DNA from: HGM12587 sp964602445
GTDB taxonomy: Bacteria; Bacillota; Clostridia; Lachnospirales; Lachnospiraceae
Assembly (NCBI GenBank): GCA_964602445.1
Contig: CAZRQV010000013.1
Location: 1-49,370 of the forward strand
Length of the DNA: 49,370 nt
Direction: 5' to 3'
Shown piece by piece: positions 14,504 to 24,741 of the stretch. Below the pieces are notes generated by a model that searched no databases, was not told the DNA's origin, and saw only the letters and a program-made list of their open reading frames with translations. The position numbers and the translations under genes were made by a program. Position 1 is the stretch's first letter; the number at the start of each line of letters is the position of its first letter.

Positions 14504-16657
14504 TTAAATCTCCTGAGATTCGTTTTCTATCGTTTCACTGTTTCCATTTTCTTCTTCCGTTCCCACAGGTTCCGGAAATTCCGGCATTTCATATACCGGT
14601 GCTTTATAAATGACAGACATTTCTTCGCTGAGAATACGTTTATTTGGTGCCAGCTGTTTGACCTGTACTTCGTCTCCGTCTTCCAGTGTTACATCTTTCA
14701 CACGGATCAGATGTTCGTTTACAAATCCGGTAGAATAAAATTCTCCATTGATATAGATTTTCGACTGGGTCGTAAAGTTTTCACCGAAAACATAAACACT
14801 ATTTTGTACCTGCTGTACTTTATCGATCACCTGATCGATAATTCCCATGGTCATCTCCACCGGCGCATGCTTTCCTTCTTCGCCGTAACCATATCCTTCT
14901 CCGTAGAGCAGATCATACTGCAGGATTTCCATATCTTTCTGATAATTTTTCGTTCCTCTGCGGTTCTGATGATACTGAACTATAGAACCGGTATGGATTC
15001 CCAGCTGATTCAGCACTTCCGCACCGACCTGATAAGCGCACAAGGTTTGGTCCTGTTTTTCCAGTCCCATATTGTTCCAGATCACATAAGAAGTATCAAA
15101 CAGATAACGGTTGGTTACTTCTTCCTCTGTCAGATCCATGGTCGGAAGATGATCTCCGTAAAATACGATCACACTGTCTTCTCCTGTAGAATCGACGGCT
15201 GTGATCAGATCTTCTACGAACTGATCCATTTCATGGATCATATTTACATAATATTCCCACTGATTATTCTTCGCTTCCGTAGGAGAACCGCTGACTGTAA
15301 TAACCGGATCTTCCAATATTTTTTCTGTCGGATAGTCTCCGTGACCCTGCACAGAGATTGCAAATACATAATCCTGTCCTTCGGTCGATTGCAGACAATC
15401 CATGACCGAACCAACCAGAACCTCGTCTTTCAGCCAGCCGTTTGGTGTCTGATTGGAAATATCCATATATTCTTTAGACGTATACGTTTCAAAACCAAGA
15501 TTCGGGAAAACGTCTACACGACTGTAGAATGTAGCTTTGTTATTATGAATCGCATGTGTATGATATCCAATCTCCTTCAATGCATATGGCACACTGTCGC
15601 AGGTGGTCTTTTTCATAATTGTTTTATGCGGATATTCTCCCGGTCCGAAATAACGCATATTCATTCCGGAAATCGTTTCGAACTCTGTATTGGCAGTTCC
15701 TGCACCTACAGAAGGTACTTTATAGGCACCGGAAGAATAATTTTCCATCAGAGATCTGAAATACGGAATCGGATCCTCGGAAAATCTTAAATATTCGACG
15801 GTAGTCACATCAAAGAAGGATTCCAGCTGCACAAAAATAATATTCGGCAGTTCTTCCGGTACTTCTTCTTTCCATCCGGTAAGTTCCTCAATCTGTTCTT
15901 CACTGTAACCATACGGCTTGTTCATACCGGTTCCTACTAAGGTACAGGAGAAACAGTACGGAAAACCATAATCTTCATAAGCAAATGCAATATTACCAAA
16001 ATAAGAAGAAATGATTCTGTTTTCCAGTGCGGTTCTGGTGCTGAGTGCAAACACTGCGATCACTGCTCCTAATCCAAGAAGATTTCGGATATAGTGAATC
16101 TTTCCCTGATATTTCGGACCTTTTTTCCAGAACAAATACAGGATCGTGATCGCCACAACGACCAGAAGAACATTGGCAAGCAGCTTGTCCGGAGACATGT
16201 ATTTATCCAGAATGTCCATCAAATCTTCGATCAGCTTAATATCCTGCGCGGTAAACGGAGTCACTCGGTTGCTTAAAACCGTACCGTTCATATAACCGCC
16301 GTAAAGCCAGACTGCTGAAATGCCGATCCGGACAAACAAACGTCTTCTGAACAGATAGACGATCATCAGAGTCATAAAGATCAGCAACGAGTTGTATAAA
16401 AATACCAGCGGGCTGTCTGCGAAAAATGCGATTCCTTCTATCAAAGAATGTCTGGAAAAAGCTTCAATGGCCAATTCCAAAAACATTGCCCACAGTGCAT
16501 GAAATACCAGAGAGTACCGATTCAGAAATGCTGCACATTTTCTGAACTTTTCTCCATGGCTTTCATAAAATGCAACCCATGGGGCTTTTACTGTATTACA
16601 TAATTTACGGAAAGGGGCAGAGAATTTCTCTGCCGCCATTCTAATCTTTTTTTTCAT
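14504..16657 (-). CDS. LTA synthase family protein (membrane phosphoglycerol transferase-like)
   Basis: The 717-aa protein has five or so N-terminal membrane helices (about residues 45-230) and an extracellular sulfatase-fold domain. The nucleophile Thr lies in GAGTANTEFETISGM (near residue 318) and metal ligands lie in NIIFVQLESFFD and FYGDHLPTM (near 502). This fits the LtaS/MdoB family that transfers glycerol phosphate from phosphatidylglycerol. Whether it makes lipoteichoic acid or decorates a glycolipid cannot be decided. After the catalytic domain there is an extra part, SVYVFGENFTTQSKIYINGE (about 615-690), that resembles an IPT/TIG beta-sandwich, followed by a Pro/Glu-rich tail. GAGGAGG precedes the ATG. 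Confidence 0.88.
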   Translation of the reverse strand: MKKKIRMAAEKFSAPFRKLCNTVKAPWVAFYESHGEKFRKCAAFLNRYSLVFHALWAMFLELAIEAFSRHSLIEGIAFFADSPLVFLYNSLLIFMTLMIVYLFRRRLFVRIGISAVWLYGGYMNGTVLSNRVTPFTAQDIKLIEDLMDILDKYMSPDKLLANVLLVVVAITILYLFWKKGPKYQGKIHYIRNLLGLGAVIAVFALSTRTALENRIISSYFGNIAFAYEDYGFPYCFSCTLVGTGMNKPYGYSEEQIEELTGWKEEVPEELPNIIFVQLESFFDVTTVEYLRFSEDPIPYFRSLMENYSSGAYKVPSVGAGTANTEFETISGMNMRYFGPGEYPHKTIMKKTTCDSVPYALKEIGYHTHAIHNNKATFYSRVDVFPNLGFETYTSKEYMDISNQTPNGWLKDEVLVGSVMDCLQSTEGQDYVFAISVQGHGDYPTEKILEDPVITVSGSPTEAKNNQWEYYVNMIHEMDQFVEDLITAVDSTGEDSVIVFYGDHLPTMDLTEEEVTNRYLFDTSYVIWNNMGLEKQDQTLCAYQVGAEVLNQLGIHTGSIVQYHQNRRGTKNYQKDMEILQYDLLYGEGYGYGEEGKHAPVEMTMGIIDQVIDKVQQVQNSVYVFGENFTTQSKIYINGEFYSTGFVNEHLIRVKDVTLEDGDEVQVKQLAPNKRILSEEMSVIYKAPVYEMPEFPEPVGTEEENGNSETIENESQEI

Positions 16658-16698
16658 AATTCCTCCTCAACGCAGGAATCCCGAATTCCTTACGCTAA

Positions 16699-19338
16699 CT
16701 ATGCCAGTTGAGAAAGTCTTAATTTTACCTGTTCCATCATCTGAGTATATTTCGCAAGTTTTTCTTTTTCTTCATCGATCTTGCTCTGCGGAGCTTTGCT
16801 TACGAATTTCTCATTGCTCAGCATTCCGTTTACTCGTGCGAGTTCTTTTACGAGACGCTGTTCTTCTTTCTTCAGACGTTCGATTTCTTTCTCAATATCT
16901 ACCAGTTCTGCAAATGGCATACAGATTTCGATTTCAGGAATGATCGCGGAAACTGCATCTTCTGCGATTCCTGCTTTATCGCTCTGTACAACAACTTCAC
17001 TAGCATAACCTAAACTTCCGAAGAAAATGTGACCATTTTCAAAAATATTTCTTAATTTTTCGTTTTCAGATACTACAAATACTTTTGCTTTTTTGCTTGG
17101 CGGAACATTCATTTCTGAACGCACGTTACGAATGGCACGAACTGCTTCTTTGATGGTTTCTACTGCGAATTCATCTTCTGCAAAGTTCCATTCTTCGGTG
17201 TATTCCGGCCAGGAAGAAATCATAATGGATTCTTCATCACATAAGTTACAGAAGATTTCTTCTGTAATGAACGGCATATATGGATGCAGCAGTTTTAATG
17301 CATTGATCAGAACTGTCTTTAATGTCCAGAGTGCCGCTGTCTTTGTTTCATCTGCATCGTTATACAGACGAGGTTTTACCATTTCGATATACCAGTCACA
17401 GAATTCTTCCCAAATGAAGTCATAAATCTTCTGTACTGCAATACCGAGTTCGAATTTATCCATGTTTACACTAACTTCTTTTGCCAGTGTATTTACTTTC
17501 GATAAGATCCATTTGTCTGCACTTGTCAGTGTAGAAAGATCGATCTGTTCCGGTACTTCTGCGCTTTCTTCGTTCATCATGATGAAACGGGAAGCATTCC
17601 AAATCTTATTTGCAAAGTTTCTGGAAGATTCTACTCGTTCCATATAGAAACGCATATCATTTCCAGGTGCATTTCCTGTGATCAGTGTCAGACGGAGTGC
17701 ATCTGCACCATACTGATCAATGATTTCCAATGGATCGATACCATTTCCAAGAGATTTACTCATCTTACGTCCCTGAGAGTCACGAACCAGTCCGTGAATG
17801 AGTACATGATGGAATGGGCTCTTTCCTGTCTGTTCATATCCTGAGAATACCATACGGATTACCCAGAAGAAGATAATGTCATATCCTGTAACAAGAACAT
17901 CGGTTGGATAGAAATAATCCAGTTCTTCTGTTTTGTTTGGCCAGCCAAGTGTTGAGAATGGCCATAATGCAGAACTGAACCATGTATCCAGTGTGTCCGG
18001 ATCCTGTGTCAGATGTTTGCATCCGCATTTCGGGCATACTTCCGGAGCTGTCTTTGCAACTACGATCTCGCCGCATTCGTCACAGTAATATGCCGGGATT
18101 CTGTGTCCCCACCATAACTGTCTGGAAATACACCAGTCACGGATATTTTCCAGCCAATGTAAATAAGTCTTGTCAAATCTTTCCGGAACAAATGTCAGAT
18201 CCCCGTTTTTCAAAGCTTCGATTGCAGGTTTTGCCATTTCTTCCATTTTTACGAACCACTGCTGTTTGATCATTGGTTCTACCGTTGCACCGCAGCGGTC
18301 ATGAGTACCTACATTATGAGAATGCGGAACTGTTTTCACCAAAAGTCCGGCTTCTTCCAGATCTTTTAATAATGCTTTTCTGCATTCGTAACGATCCATG
18401 CCTTCGTATTTTCCGGCAAGGGCATTCATCGTTGCATCATCATTGATTACTACGATTTCTTCTAAGTTATGACGTTTTCCAACTTCGAAGTCATTCGGGT
18501 CATGTGCCGGTGTGATCTTTACACAGCCTGTTCCGAATTCTTTATCTACATAAAAATCTGCGATGACCGGAATTTCTCTGTCTGTCATTGGCAGTTTTAA
18601 TGTTTTTCCGATAATATCCTGATATCTTTCATCATCCGGGTTAACTGCCACTGCAGTATCTCCGAATAAAGTTTCCGGTCTGGTCGTTGCGATTTCTACG
18701 AATCTTCCTTCTTCTCCAACCACCGGATAATTGATGTGCCAGAAGAAACCGTCCTGTTCTTCATGTTCTACTTCTGCATCAGAAATCGAAGTCTGGCATA
18801 CCGGACACCAGTTGATGATCTTAGATCCTTTATAAATGTATCCTTTTTCGTATAATTTAACGAATACTTCCAAAACGGCATCAGAACAGCCCTGATCCAT
18901 GGTAAAACGTTCTCTTTCCCAGTCTGCGGAAGAGCCTAATTTTTTCAGCTGGTTAATGATACGTCCGCCGTATTCTTCTTTCCATTCCCAACATTTTTCA
19001 AGGAAGCCTTCTCTGCCCAGATCGTCTTTTTCGATTCCCTGTTTTTTCAGATTTTCGATTACTTTTACTTCTGTTGCAATGGAAGCATGGTCTGTTCCCG
19101 GCTGCCATAATACGTTATATCCCTGCATTCTCTTATAACGGATCAGGATATCCTGCATGGTGTTATCCAGTGCATGTCCCATATGAAGCTGGCCTGTGAT
19201 GTTTGGCGGCGGCATTACGATTGTAAATGGCTTTTTGCTTCGGTCTACTTCGGCATGAAAATATTTTTTATCCAGCCAGTTTTTATAAATACGATCTTCC
19301 ATCCCCTTCGGATCGTAGGTTTTTGCTAATTCTTTCAT
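16699..19338 (-). CDS. valS: Valyl-tRNA synthetase
   Basis: The 879-aa class I synthetase charges tRNA-Val. The HIGH-type motif is PPPNITGQLHMGHALDN near residue 45. The KMSKS motif is RKMSKSLGNG near 525. The editing (CP1) domain lies between them, with TTRPETLFGDTAVAV. A C-terminal coiled-coil arm ends the protein (IEKEIERLKKEEQRLVKELARV). The ATG at 19338 has AGAGG 8 nt upstream and is preferred over an in-frame TTG at 19344. Only 27 bp separate it from the murA stop, so there is no room for a T-box leader, which many Firmicutes valS genes have. Confidence 0.98.
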   Translation of the reverse strand: MKELAKTYDPKGMEDRIYKNWLDKKYFHAEVDRSKKPFTIVMPPPNITGQLHMGHALDNTMQDILIRYKRMQGYNVLWQPGTDHASIATEVKVIENLKKQGIEKDDLGREGFLEKCWEWKEEYGGRIINQLKKLGSSADWERERFTMDQGCSDAVLEVFVKLYEKGYIYKGSKIINWCPVCQTSISDAEVEHEEQDGFFWHINYPVVGEEGRFVEIATTRPETLFGDTAVAVNPDDERYQDIIGKTLKLPMTDREIPVIADFYVDKEFGTGCVKITPAHDPNDFEVGKRHNLEEIVVINDDATMNALAGKYEGMDRYECRKALLKDLEEAGLLVKTVPHSHNVGTHDRCGATVEPMIKQQWFVKMEEMAKPAIEALKNGDLTFVPERFDKTYLHWLENIRDWCISRQLWWGHRIPAYYCDECGEIVVAKTAPEVCPKCGCKHLTQDPDTLDTWFSSALWPFSTLGWPNKTEELDYFYPTDVLVTGYDIIFFWVIRMVFSGYEQTGKSPFHHVLIHGLVRDSQGRKMSKSLGNGIDPLEIIDQYGADALRLTLITGNAPGNDMRFYMERVESSRNFANKIWNASRFIMMNEESAEVPEQIDLSTLTSADKWILSKVNTLAKEVSVNMDKFELGIAVQKIYDFIWEEFCDWYIEMVKPRLYNDADETKTAALWTLKTVLINALKLLHPYMPFITEEIFCNLCDEESIMISSWPEYTEEWNFAEDEFAVETIKEAVRAIRNVRSEMNVPPSKKAKVFVVSENEKLRNIFENGHIFFGSLGYASEVVVQSDKAGIAEDAVSAIIPEIEICMPFAELVDIEKEIERLKKEEQRLVKELARVNGMLSNEKFVSKAPQSKIDEEKEKLAKYTQMMEQVKLRLSQLA

Positions 19339-19365
19339 GTTCAATTCCTCTTTTCGTTATTTTGT

Positions 19366-20658
19366 CTAACCTTCTCTATATATAAAAAGCTGAAGATCTT
19401 TTGCATTGTCTACCCGTTCCATCTTGGCACCCAATGCCTGCATCTTTTCTTCAAATCTTTCATATCCACGCTGTACATAATGAATATTGTCAATGATGGT
19501 AATGCCCTCTGCTGCCAGTCCTGCGATTACAAGCGCTGCACCTGCTCTCAGATCCGGTGCACTGACTCTGGTTCCGCGGAGCTTTTCTACGCCCATAACC
19601 ACGGCACGGTTGCCTTCTACTTTGATGTTGGCACCCATTCTTACCAGTTCATCGATATATTTAAAACGATTTTCGAAAATACTTTCTGTTACCATGCTGG
19701 TTCCCTCTGCAAGGGTCAGCGCTGCTGCAATCTGCGGCTGCATATCTGTCGGAAATCCCGGATATGGCAGTGTCTTCACTCGTGTCGGACGCAGCGGTTT
19801 CCGTCCGATCACACGGATCGCATCATCGTGTTCTTCCACGATACAGCCCATTTCCAAAATTTTCGCACTGGTTGCTTCCATATGTTTTGGAATGATATTT
19901 TTTACCAGAACGTCGCCTCCGGTGGCAACGGCTGCGAACATAAAGGTTCCTGCTTCAATCTGATCCGGAATGATCGAATATTCTGTACGATGAAGCTGCT
20001 TCACACCTTTGATTCTGATTACATCCGTACCTGCACCTTTGATGTTTGCGCCCATACTGTTTAAGAAATTCGCAACATCCACTACATGAGGTTCTTTTGC
20101 AACATTTTCAATGACCGTATTTCCTTCTGCCATAGATGCTGCCATCATAATGTTAATGGTCGCTCCCACGCTTTCCATATCCAGATAAATGTGTGCTCCG
20201 TGAAGATTTTCTGCCTTCGCTTTGATAAAATTATTTTCAATGGTCACGGTTGCACCCAGAGCTTCGAAGCCCTTAATATGCTGATCGATCGGTCTGCTTC
20301 CGATATTGCATCCTCCCGGAAGAGGAACTGATGCTTCTTTATATTTTCCAAGTAACGCACCTAATAAATAATAGGATGCTCTGATTTTCTTTATAAATTC
20401 ATAATCAACGCTGTGTGCGCCGATTTTTCCGCCATTGATTCTTGCGGTGTGTCTGTCTACACGAATCACATTCGCACCGATTTCCTGCATGGCTTCTAAT
20501 AATACGTTAATGTCCCTGACATCAGGAAGATTTTCTATAATTACAGTTTCATCCGTCATAATGGCTGCGGCAATGATTGCCAGTGCTGCATTTTTCGCAC
20601 CGCCGATCTCCACTTCGCCTACCAACGGAATCCCACCTTTGATAATATACTGTTCCAC
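19366..20658 (-). CDS. murA: UDP-N-acetylglucosamine 1-carboxyvinyltransferase
   Basis: MurA catalyses the first committed step of peptidoglycan synthesis, enolpyruvyl transfer to UDP-GlcNAc. The fosfomycin-target Cys lies in PGGCNIGSRPIDQHIKG, and the N-terminal GGAKNAALAIIAA loop binds the substrate. The GTG at 20658 gives 430 aa, close to the family's roughly 420, and has AGAGG upstream. The longer ORF from 20706 adds 16 non-conserved residues. Clostridia often carry two murA copies; which one this is cannot be said. Confidence 0.96.
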   Translation of the reverse strand: MEQYIIKGGIPLVGEVEIGGAKNAALAIIAAAIMTDETVIIENLPDVRDINVLLEAMQEIGANVIRVDRHTARINGGKIGAHSVDYEFIKKIRASYYLLGALLGKYKEASVPLPGGCNIGSRPIDQHIKGFEALGATVTIENNFIKAKAENLHGAHIYLDMESVGATINIMMAASMAEGNTVIENVAKEPHVVDVANFLNSMGANIKGAGTDVIRIKGVKQLHRTEYSIIPDQIEAGTFMFAAVATGGDVLVKNIIPKHMEATSAKILEMGCIVEEHDDAIRVIGRKPLRPTRVKTLPYPGFPTDMQPQIAAALTLAEGTSMVTESIFENRFKYIDELVRMGANIKVEGNRAVVMGVEKLRGTRVSAPDLRAGAALVIAGLAAEGITIIDNIHYVQRGYERFEEKMQALGAKMERVDNAKDLQLFIYREG

Positions 20659-20752
20659 GATTCTACCTCTTAAAACCTGTCTAAGGGCAAAAGCCCACCT
20701 ATACATAATCTATTATAGCATAAAACCTCTAAAAAGCAACTATGCCAAAATC

Positions 20753-20783
20753 AAAAAACAGCCCCTCCTTCGAGGGACTGTTT
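20753..20783 (-). terminator. Intrinsic terminator of the M23 peptidase gene
   Basis: A stem of AAACAG and CCCTC with matching GAGGG and CTGTTT surrounds a CTTC loop (one bulged position). On the minus strand a T-run follows. It lies between the M23 peptidase gene and murA. Confidence 0.8.
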
Positions 20784-20794
20784 AGACATTTTTA

Positions 20795-22483
20795 CTAAAG
20801 ATAATTCAATGGATTGACCGCCTGACCATTGATTCGCAGTTCAAAATGCAGGTGCGGTCCGGTGCTTCGGCCGGTGTTTCCGCTCAGTGCGATCTTCTGA
20901 CCCTGCTGTACCTTCTGGCCTGCAGATACTAAAATCTTACTCAGATGACCATACCGGGTCTGTCTTCCATCCGGATGATTGATATAGACTACATAACCAT
21001 AACCGTTCTGCCAGCCTGCAATACTTACCGTACCTCCGGAAGATGCCATAACTGCAGTACCGGTTGGTGTTGCCCAGTCAATTCCTTTATGATTCGTAGA
21101 GGCACCTTTTTTCGGTGCTTTACGTCCGCCAAAGTTTGAAGAAAGTCTTCCTCCCGAAATCGGCTTGATATAAGTCGGAGGAGTCTGTGTTCCCCGCTTC
21201 ACGATCTTCGGTGTTGGCTGCAGAAGAACGATCTCGTCCACGATTTCCCTGCCCTGTTCCATTCCGTTTCTCTTTGTCACCATGGCCGTCACCTGACGAT
21301 GACCTGCGACAGCTTCCTGCACAACTTCTGTATGGGTTGTATACCAGTCTTCTACATCAATATATTCTGTTTCTGCATAATAATCTTCTTCATAAGTGGA
21401 CTGTTCCACTGTTACCACGGTCAGTTCCGGCTGCGGAACAGTAATAATGATCTCATCTCCAATCTGGAGCATGGTATCTTCACTTAATCCTTCATTTAAC
21501 GACAGTACATCTTTCACATAAAGTCCATGACCGTTGGCAATGGTTGACAACGTATCGCCGGACTGTACTTCATAGATTTCATTTTTCTGACTGTCCTTTG
21601 TAATCTGATCTGCCGCTTCTTCTGCGGAAGTGATCAGATCCTTAGAAACGTAGGCTTCTGCAATCTCTACTTTTTCTCCAAAGCTCATTGCCTTTAACCC
21701 GTCTGCGCCCAGTGTTTCTTCTGCCGCTTCCGTCGTTTCTTCTTGAACCGGTTCTTCTGCCGGATTATTTTCCGGTGCATCCGGTTCCGTCACAACTTCT
21801 TCAGAATGATCCGGTTCTGGGGCCGGATCCTCTTCCGGCGTGTCCGGTTCTGCCGCAGTATCTCCTTCCGGCATATTCTTCAGAACTTCCTGCAGCGGGA
21901 TTTCAGAAACACGGATTCCTACTGTATCCAGCTGTAAAATTTCTGTTTCCGAAGAGACTAACTCCGCCGTATACATATTGATCTCACGTTCTGCATCCGC
22001 AATGATATTGACATGAAAACGGTTTTCCGCATCGTATTTTTCTTTTGCCAGTTCCAGCGTTTCATATACATCTTCGATGGTATCCAGATACACGGTATAG
22101 GTACCGATTTTCATCATATATGCCCGCTGAATATCTACCGTATCATTTTTCAGATAACCATACAGCTTTTCGTAAAGTTCTTCCTCCGACATAGATTTGG
22201 CAAACCAGCCCTTTACCGGCTGATAAGTACAGTCCACATCTGCCAGTACCATGGTCTTTTGCTCCTGTGCGATCTGAAGTCTTGCTTCCAGCAGCAGCGT
22301 TTCCACATTGGCAGGATCACTGACTGCTCCGATAGAAATTCCATCCACATAAACTTCTGAAAAACTGTTTGCAAATCCAAACTGTTCTCCGATAAACGGT
22401 ACGACCAGCATCATACAGAAACAGGATAACAGTGCTGAAATCACAAATTTCAGTTTTATTTTTTTAGTTTTTAGTATTCTCAT
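20795..22483 (-). CDS. Exported LysM-G5-M23 peptidoglycan endopeptidase
   Basis: The 562-aa protein has one N-terminal membrane helix or signal anchor (KFVISALLSCFCMMLVVPF). A Glu/Pro-rich low-complexity linker lies around 200-260. One LysM domain follows (YEVQSGDTLSTIANGHG..., about 300-345), then a G5-like domain (about 352-430) and a C-terminal M23 metallopeptidase. Zinc-binding motifs NHKGIDWATP and GPHLHFEL are intact, so the enzyme should cut peptide cross-links in the wall. Such proteins act in division, growth or sporulation. Its 5' end overlaps the upstream flavin reductase gene by 20 bp, and a terminator follows. Confidence 0.92.
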   Translation of the reverse strand: MRILKTKKIKLKFVISALLSCFCMMLVVPFIGEQFGFANSFSEVYVDGISIGAVSDPANVETLLLEARLQIAQEQKTMVLADVDCTYQPVKGWFAKSMSEEELYEKLYGYLKNDTVDIQRAYMMKIGTYTVYLDTIEDVYETLELAKEKYDAENRFHVNIIADAEREINMYTAELVSSETEILQLDTVGIRVSEIPLQEVLKNMPEGDTAAEPDTPEEDPAPEPDHSEEVVTEPDAPENNPAEEPVQEETTEAAEETLGADGLKAMSFGEKVEIAEAYVSKDLITSAEEAADQITKDSQKNEIYEVQSGDTLSTIANGHGLYVKDVLSLNEGLSEDTMLQIGDEIIITVPQPELTVVTVEQSTYEEDYYAETEYIDVEDWYTTHTEVVQEAVAGHRQVTAMVTKRNGMEQGREIVDEIVLLQPTPKIVKRGTQTPPTYIKPISGGRLSSNFGGRKAPKKGASTNHKGIDWATPTGTAVMASSGGTVSIAGWQNGYGYVVYINHPDGRQTRYGHLSKILVSAGQKVQQGQKIALSGNTGRSTGPHLHFELRINGQAVNPLNYL

Positions 22484-23051
22484 TTGTTTTCTTCTTTTTT
22501 ACACTATAACCAAAGGTTCCTAACAGATCTCCCGTACTGTAATATTCTCCGTGAGAATAGATCAGCGGTTCTGCTTTTCCCAGTTCAAACTTCTGTTTTT
22601 CATTCAGATACGTATCATCCACATGCACTGCAACCACTTCTGCCAGAAACATATGATGTGATCCTAATTCTTTTACCTCTGTTACTTTACATTCAATATT
22701 GACCGGACTTTCCCCAATCATCGGTGCATTGACTTTGGAAGCTTTTTCTTTCGTCAGCTTCATCTCTGCAAATTTATCCAGATCTCTTCCGGAACGTACA
22801 CCACAGAAATCCGTTGCATATGCCAGTTCCTTGGTAGTCAGATTGATCACGAATTCTCCTGTTTCACGGATCATCTGATAGGAATGCCGCTCCGGTCGTA
22901 CGGAAATATATGCCATCGGCGGATTGGTACACACTGTCCCTGTCCATGCCACAGTAATAATGTTGCTGTTCCCTTCTTTATCGGCACAGCTGACCATCAC
23001 TGCCGGCAGCGGATATACCATATTTCCCGGTTTCCATTCTAATTTTGCCAT
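22464..23051 (-). CDS. Flavin reductase family protein (FMN-binding)
   Basis: The 195-aa protein has the split-barrel FMN-binding fold of the flavin reductase / FlaRed family (VMVSCADKEGNSNIITVAWTGTVCTNPPMAYISVRPERHSYQMI). These proteins reduce or bind flavin with NAD(P)H; the physiological partner is not evident. GAGGAG precedes the ATG. Its last 20 bp overlap the M23 peptidase gene, which suggests coupled transcription without an obvious functional link. Confidence 0.88.
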   Translation of the reverse strand: MAKLEWKPGNMVYPLPAVMVSCADKEGNSNIITVAWTGTVCTNPPMAYISVRPERHSYQMIRETGEFVINLTTKELAYATDFCGVRSGRDLDKFAEMKLTKEKASKVNAPMIGESPVNIECKVTEVKELGSHHMFLAEVVAVHVDDTYLNEKQKFELGKAEPLIYSHGEYYSTGDLLGTFGYSVKKKKTNENTKN

Positions 23052-23076
23052 AATTACTCCTCTCAGTTTCCTGCGC

Positions 23077-24741
23077 CTAATGCTGTAATGATCCTACGAT
23101 GGCAGGAATCACCTGTTTCTTTCTGGAAACAATATTTCTCAGAATACAGCTGTGTTCATCAATAATGTCTTCTGCCCGCACAAAAAATGCATCTTCAATC
23201 ATCTGTTTTGCACGTTTTCCGAAAAACAGCATTTCTGTCGATTCTCTCATAATATCAGTCAGCATGAAAAACAATGCATCTACTCCGGCATCCATCTCTG
23301 CCATAAACGGAAGCAGCTTTTCTTTTAAAAGTACAAGCTCATCACTGTTCATAGAATTGATCTGTCCTACACCAAAGCTGACATCACCTACCAGAAACTT
23401 TTTAAAGTCCTGATAAATGATTTCTTCCGGTTTTTTCTTTTTCAGATTGCTTCCTGCAGAAAACATTTCTTTTGCATATTCTGCCGGATCGATCTCTGCG
23501 ATCTTTGCAAGTTCTTCCGCTGCGGCGCGATCCACGATCGTACAGGTCGGCGAACGGAACATTAACGTATCTGACAGGATTGCAGAACATAACAGCCCTG
23601 CGATCTGCTTGCTGATCTCCACACCGCTTTCCCGGTAAATCCGGTAAAGAATCGTTGCCGTACAGCCTACCGGCTCATTTCTGAAAAATACCGGTGACAT
23701 AGTTTCCAGAGAACCGATGCGATGATGATCGATGATCTCCATAATATCTGCAAATTCAATCCCGTCAACTGCCTGGGATTTTTCATTGTGATCGACTAAG
23801 ATCACCTGTTTTTTCTTTGCATTGATCAAATTACGTCTGGAGATCATTCCCACGTAATTTTCATTTTTATCCAAAATCGGGAAATCACGGTAACGTTTTT
23901 TACCCATGATGTCTTTAATATCTTCTGTTCTGTCTTTCAGATGGAAGGTGATCAGACGCTCTGACTTCATAAAATGAGAGATCGGCATACTCTGATTGAT
24001 CAGTCTTGCCACGGTAAAAGTATCATACGGTGTGGAAATGATCGCACATTTGCGCTCCTCTGCCAGTTTCTGAATGGTCATAGATACTTTCGCACCCATG
24101 CAGACGATGATGCATCCTGCATTCATTTCGATGGCGCAAAGCTGGGATTCATAACGATTTCCCAGAATGACCATATCTCCCTTGTGAATATATTCTTCCA
24201 TCACATCCGGATTGGCTGCTGCAATGATCACTTCACCTTCTGTAAAGTAATCTTCTTCCTCTCCGATCAGTAATGTTCCTTCCAGTGTATCCAGAATATT
24301 TTTATAAGAAGTTCCTGCTCTGGAAAGAATCTTGTTATCATATACATCCATGTAAGCAGTCGCAATGTCAGAGATCGTGATCAGCCCTTTCAGCTTGTCA
24401 TCTTCTGTAATCGGCAGGGTTACAACCCCCTGAGCATTCATGATCTCCCAGGCTCTCTTTAAGGAAAGGCTGCCCGGAACCCCCTGGGTTTCCCGGATTT
24501 CCATATCCTTGACCTGTGTCATCACATCCGAAACATAAACCGGTGTTTCCGCACCGAATTTTTTCAGTACGTATTCCGTCTCCGGATTCATGGCACCTGC
24601 TCTTGCTGCCACATAACACGGTTCCTCCGGTGTTTTTAAAAAGTTTTTTAAATTTGCATATGCAATGGCGGAACAGATAGAATCTGTATCCGGATTTTTA
24701 TGTCCCACTACATGAATTGGTCTTTTCTTATCAATACTCAT
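23077..24741 (-). CDS. Manganese-dependent inorganic pyrophosphatase with CBS and DRTGG regulatory domains
   Basis: The 554-aa family II pyrophosphatase hydrolyses PPi to phosphate. The DHH motifs are VVGHKNPDTDSICSAIAYAN and EIIDHHRIGS. The DHHA2 substrate domain is C-terminal (about 430-554). Between the two parts of the DHH domain there is a CBS pair (GVVTLPITEDDKLKGLITISDI and RYRDFPILDKNENYVGMISRR) enclosing a DRTGG domain. Known clostridial enzymes of this type are controlled by adenine nucleotides. The ATG at 24741 has GGGAG 7 nt upstream; the longer ORF to 24825 begins near the transcription start and is not used. A consensus promoter and a structured leader precede it. Confidence 0.93.
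   Translation of the reverse strand: MSIDKKRPIHVVGHKNPDTDSICSAIAYANLKNFLKTPEEPCYVAARAGAMNPETEYVLKKFGAETPVYVSDVMTQVKDMEIRETQGVPGSLSLKRAWEIMNAQGVVTLPITEDDKLKGLITISDIATAYMDVYDNKILSRAGTSYKNILDTLEGTLLIGEEEDYFTEGEVIIAAANPDVMEEYIHKGDMVILGNRYESQLCAIEMNAGCIIVCMGAKVSMTIQKLAEERKCAIISTPYDTFTVARLINQSMPISHFMKSERLITFHLKDRTEDIKDIMGKKRYRDFPILDKNENYVGMISRRNLINAKKKQVILVDHNEKSQAVDGIEFADIMEIIDHHRIGSLETMSPVFFRNEPVGCTATILYRIYRESGVEISKQIAGLLCSAILSDTLMFRSPTCTIVDRAAAEELAKIAEIDPAEYAKEMFSAGSNLKKKKPEEIIYQDFKKFLVGDVSFGVGQINSMNSDELVLLKEKLLPFMAEMDAGVDALFFMLTDIMRESTEMLFFGKRAKQMIEDAFFVRAEDIIDEHSCILRNIVSRKKQVIPAIVGSLQH

Noticed and set aside
14459..15790. 443-aa open frame on the plus strand opposite the LTA-synthase-like gene
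   Set aside because: It is rich in Ile/Phe/His/Arg with no recognisable domain and no ribosome-binding site, and lies entirely antisense to a clear gene. It is a shadow frame.
19339..19365. T-box riboswitch for valS
   Set aside because: Only 27 bp lie between murA and valS, too short for a T-box.
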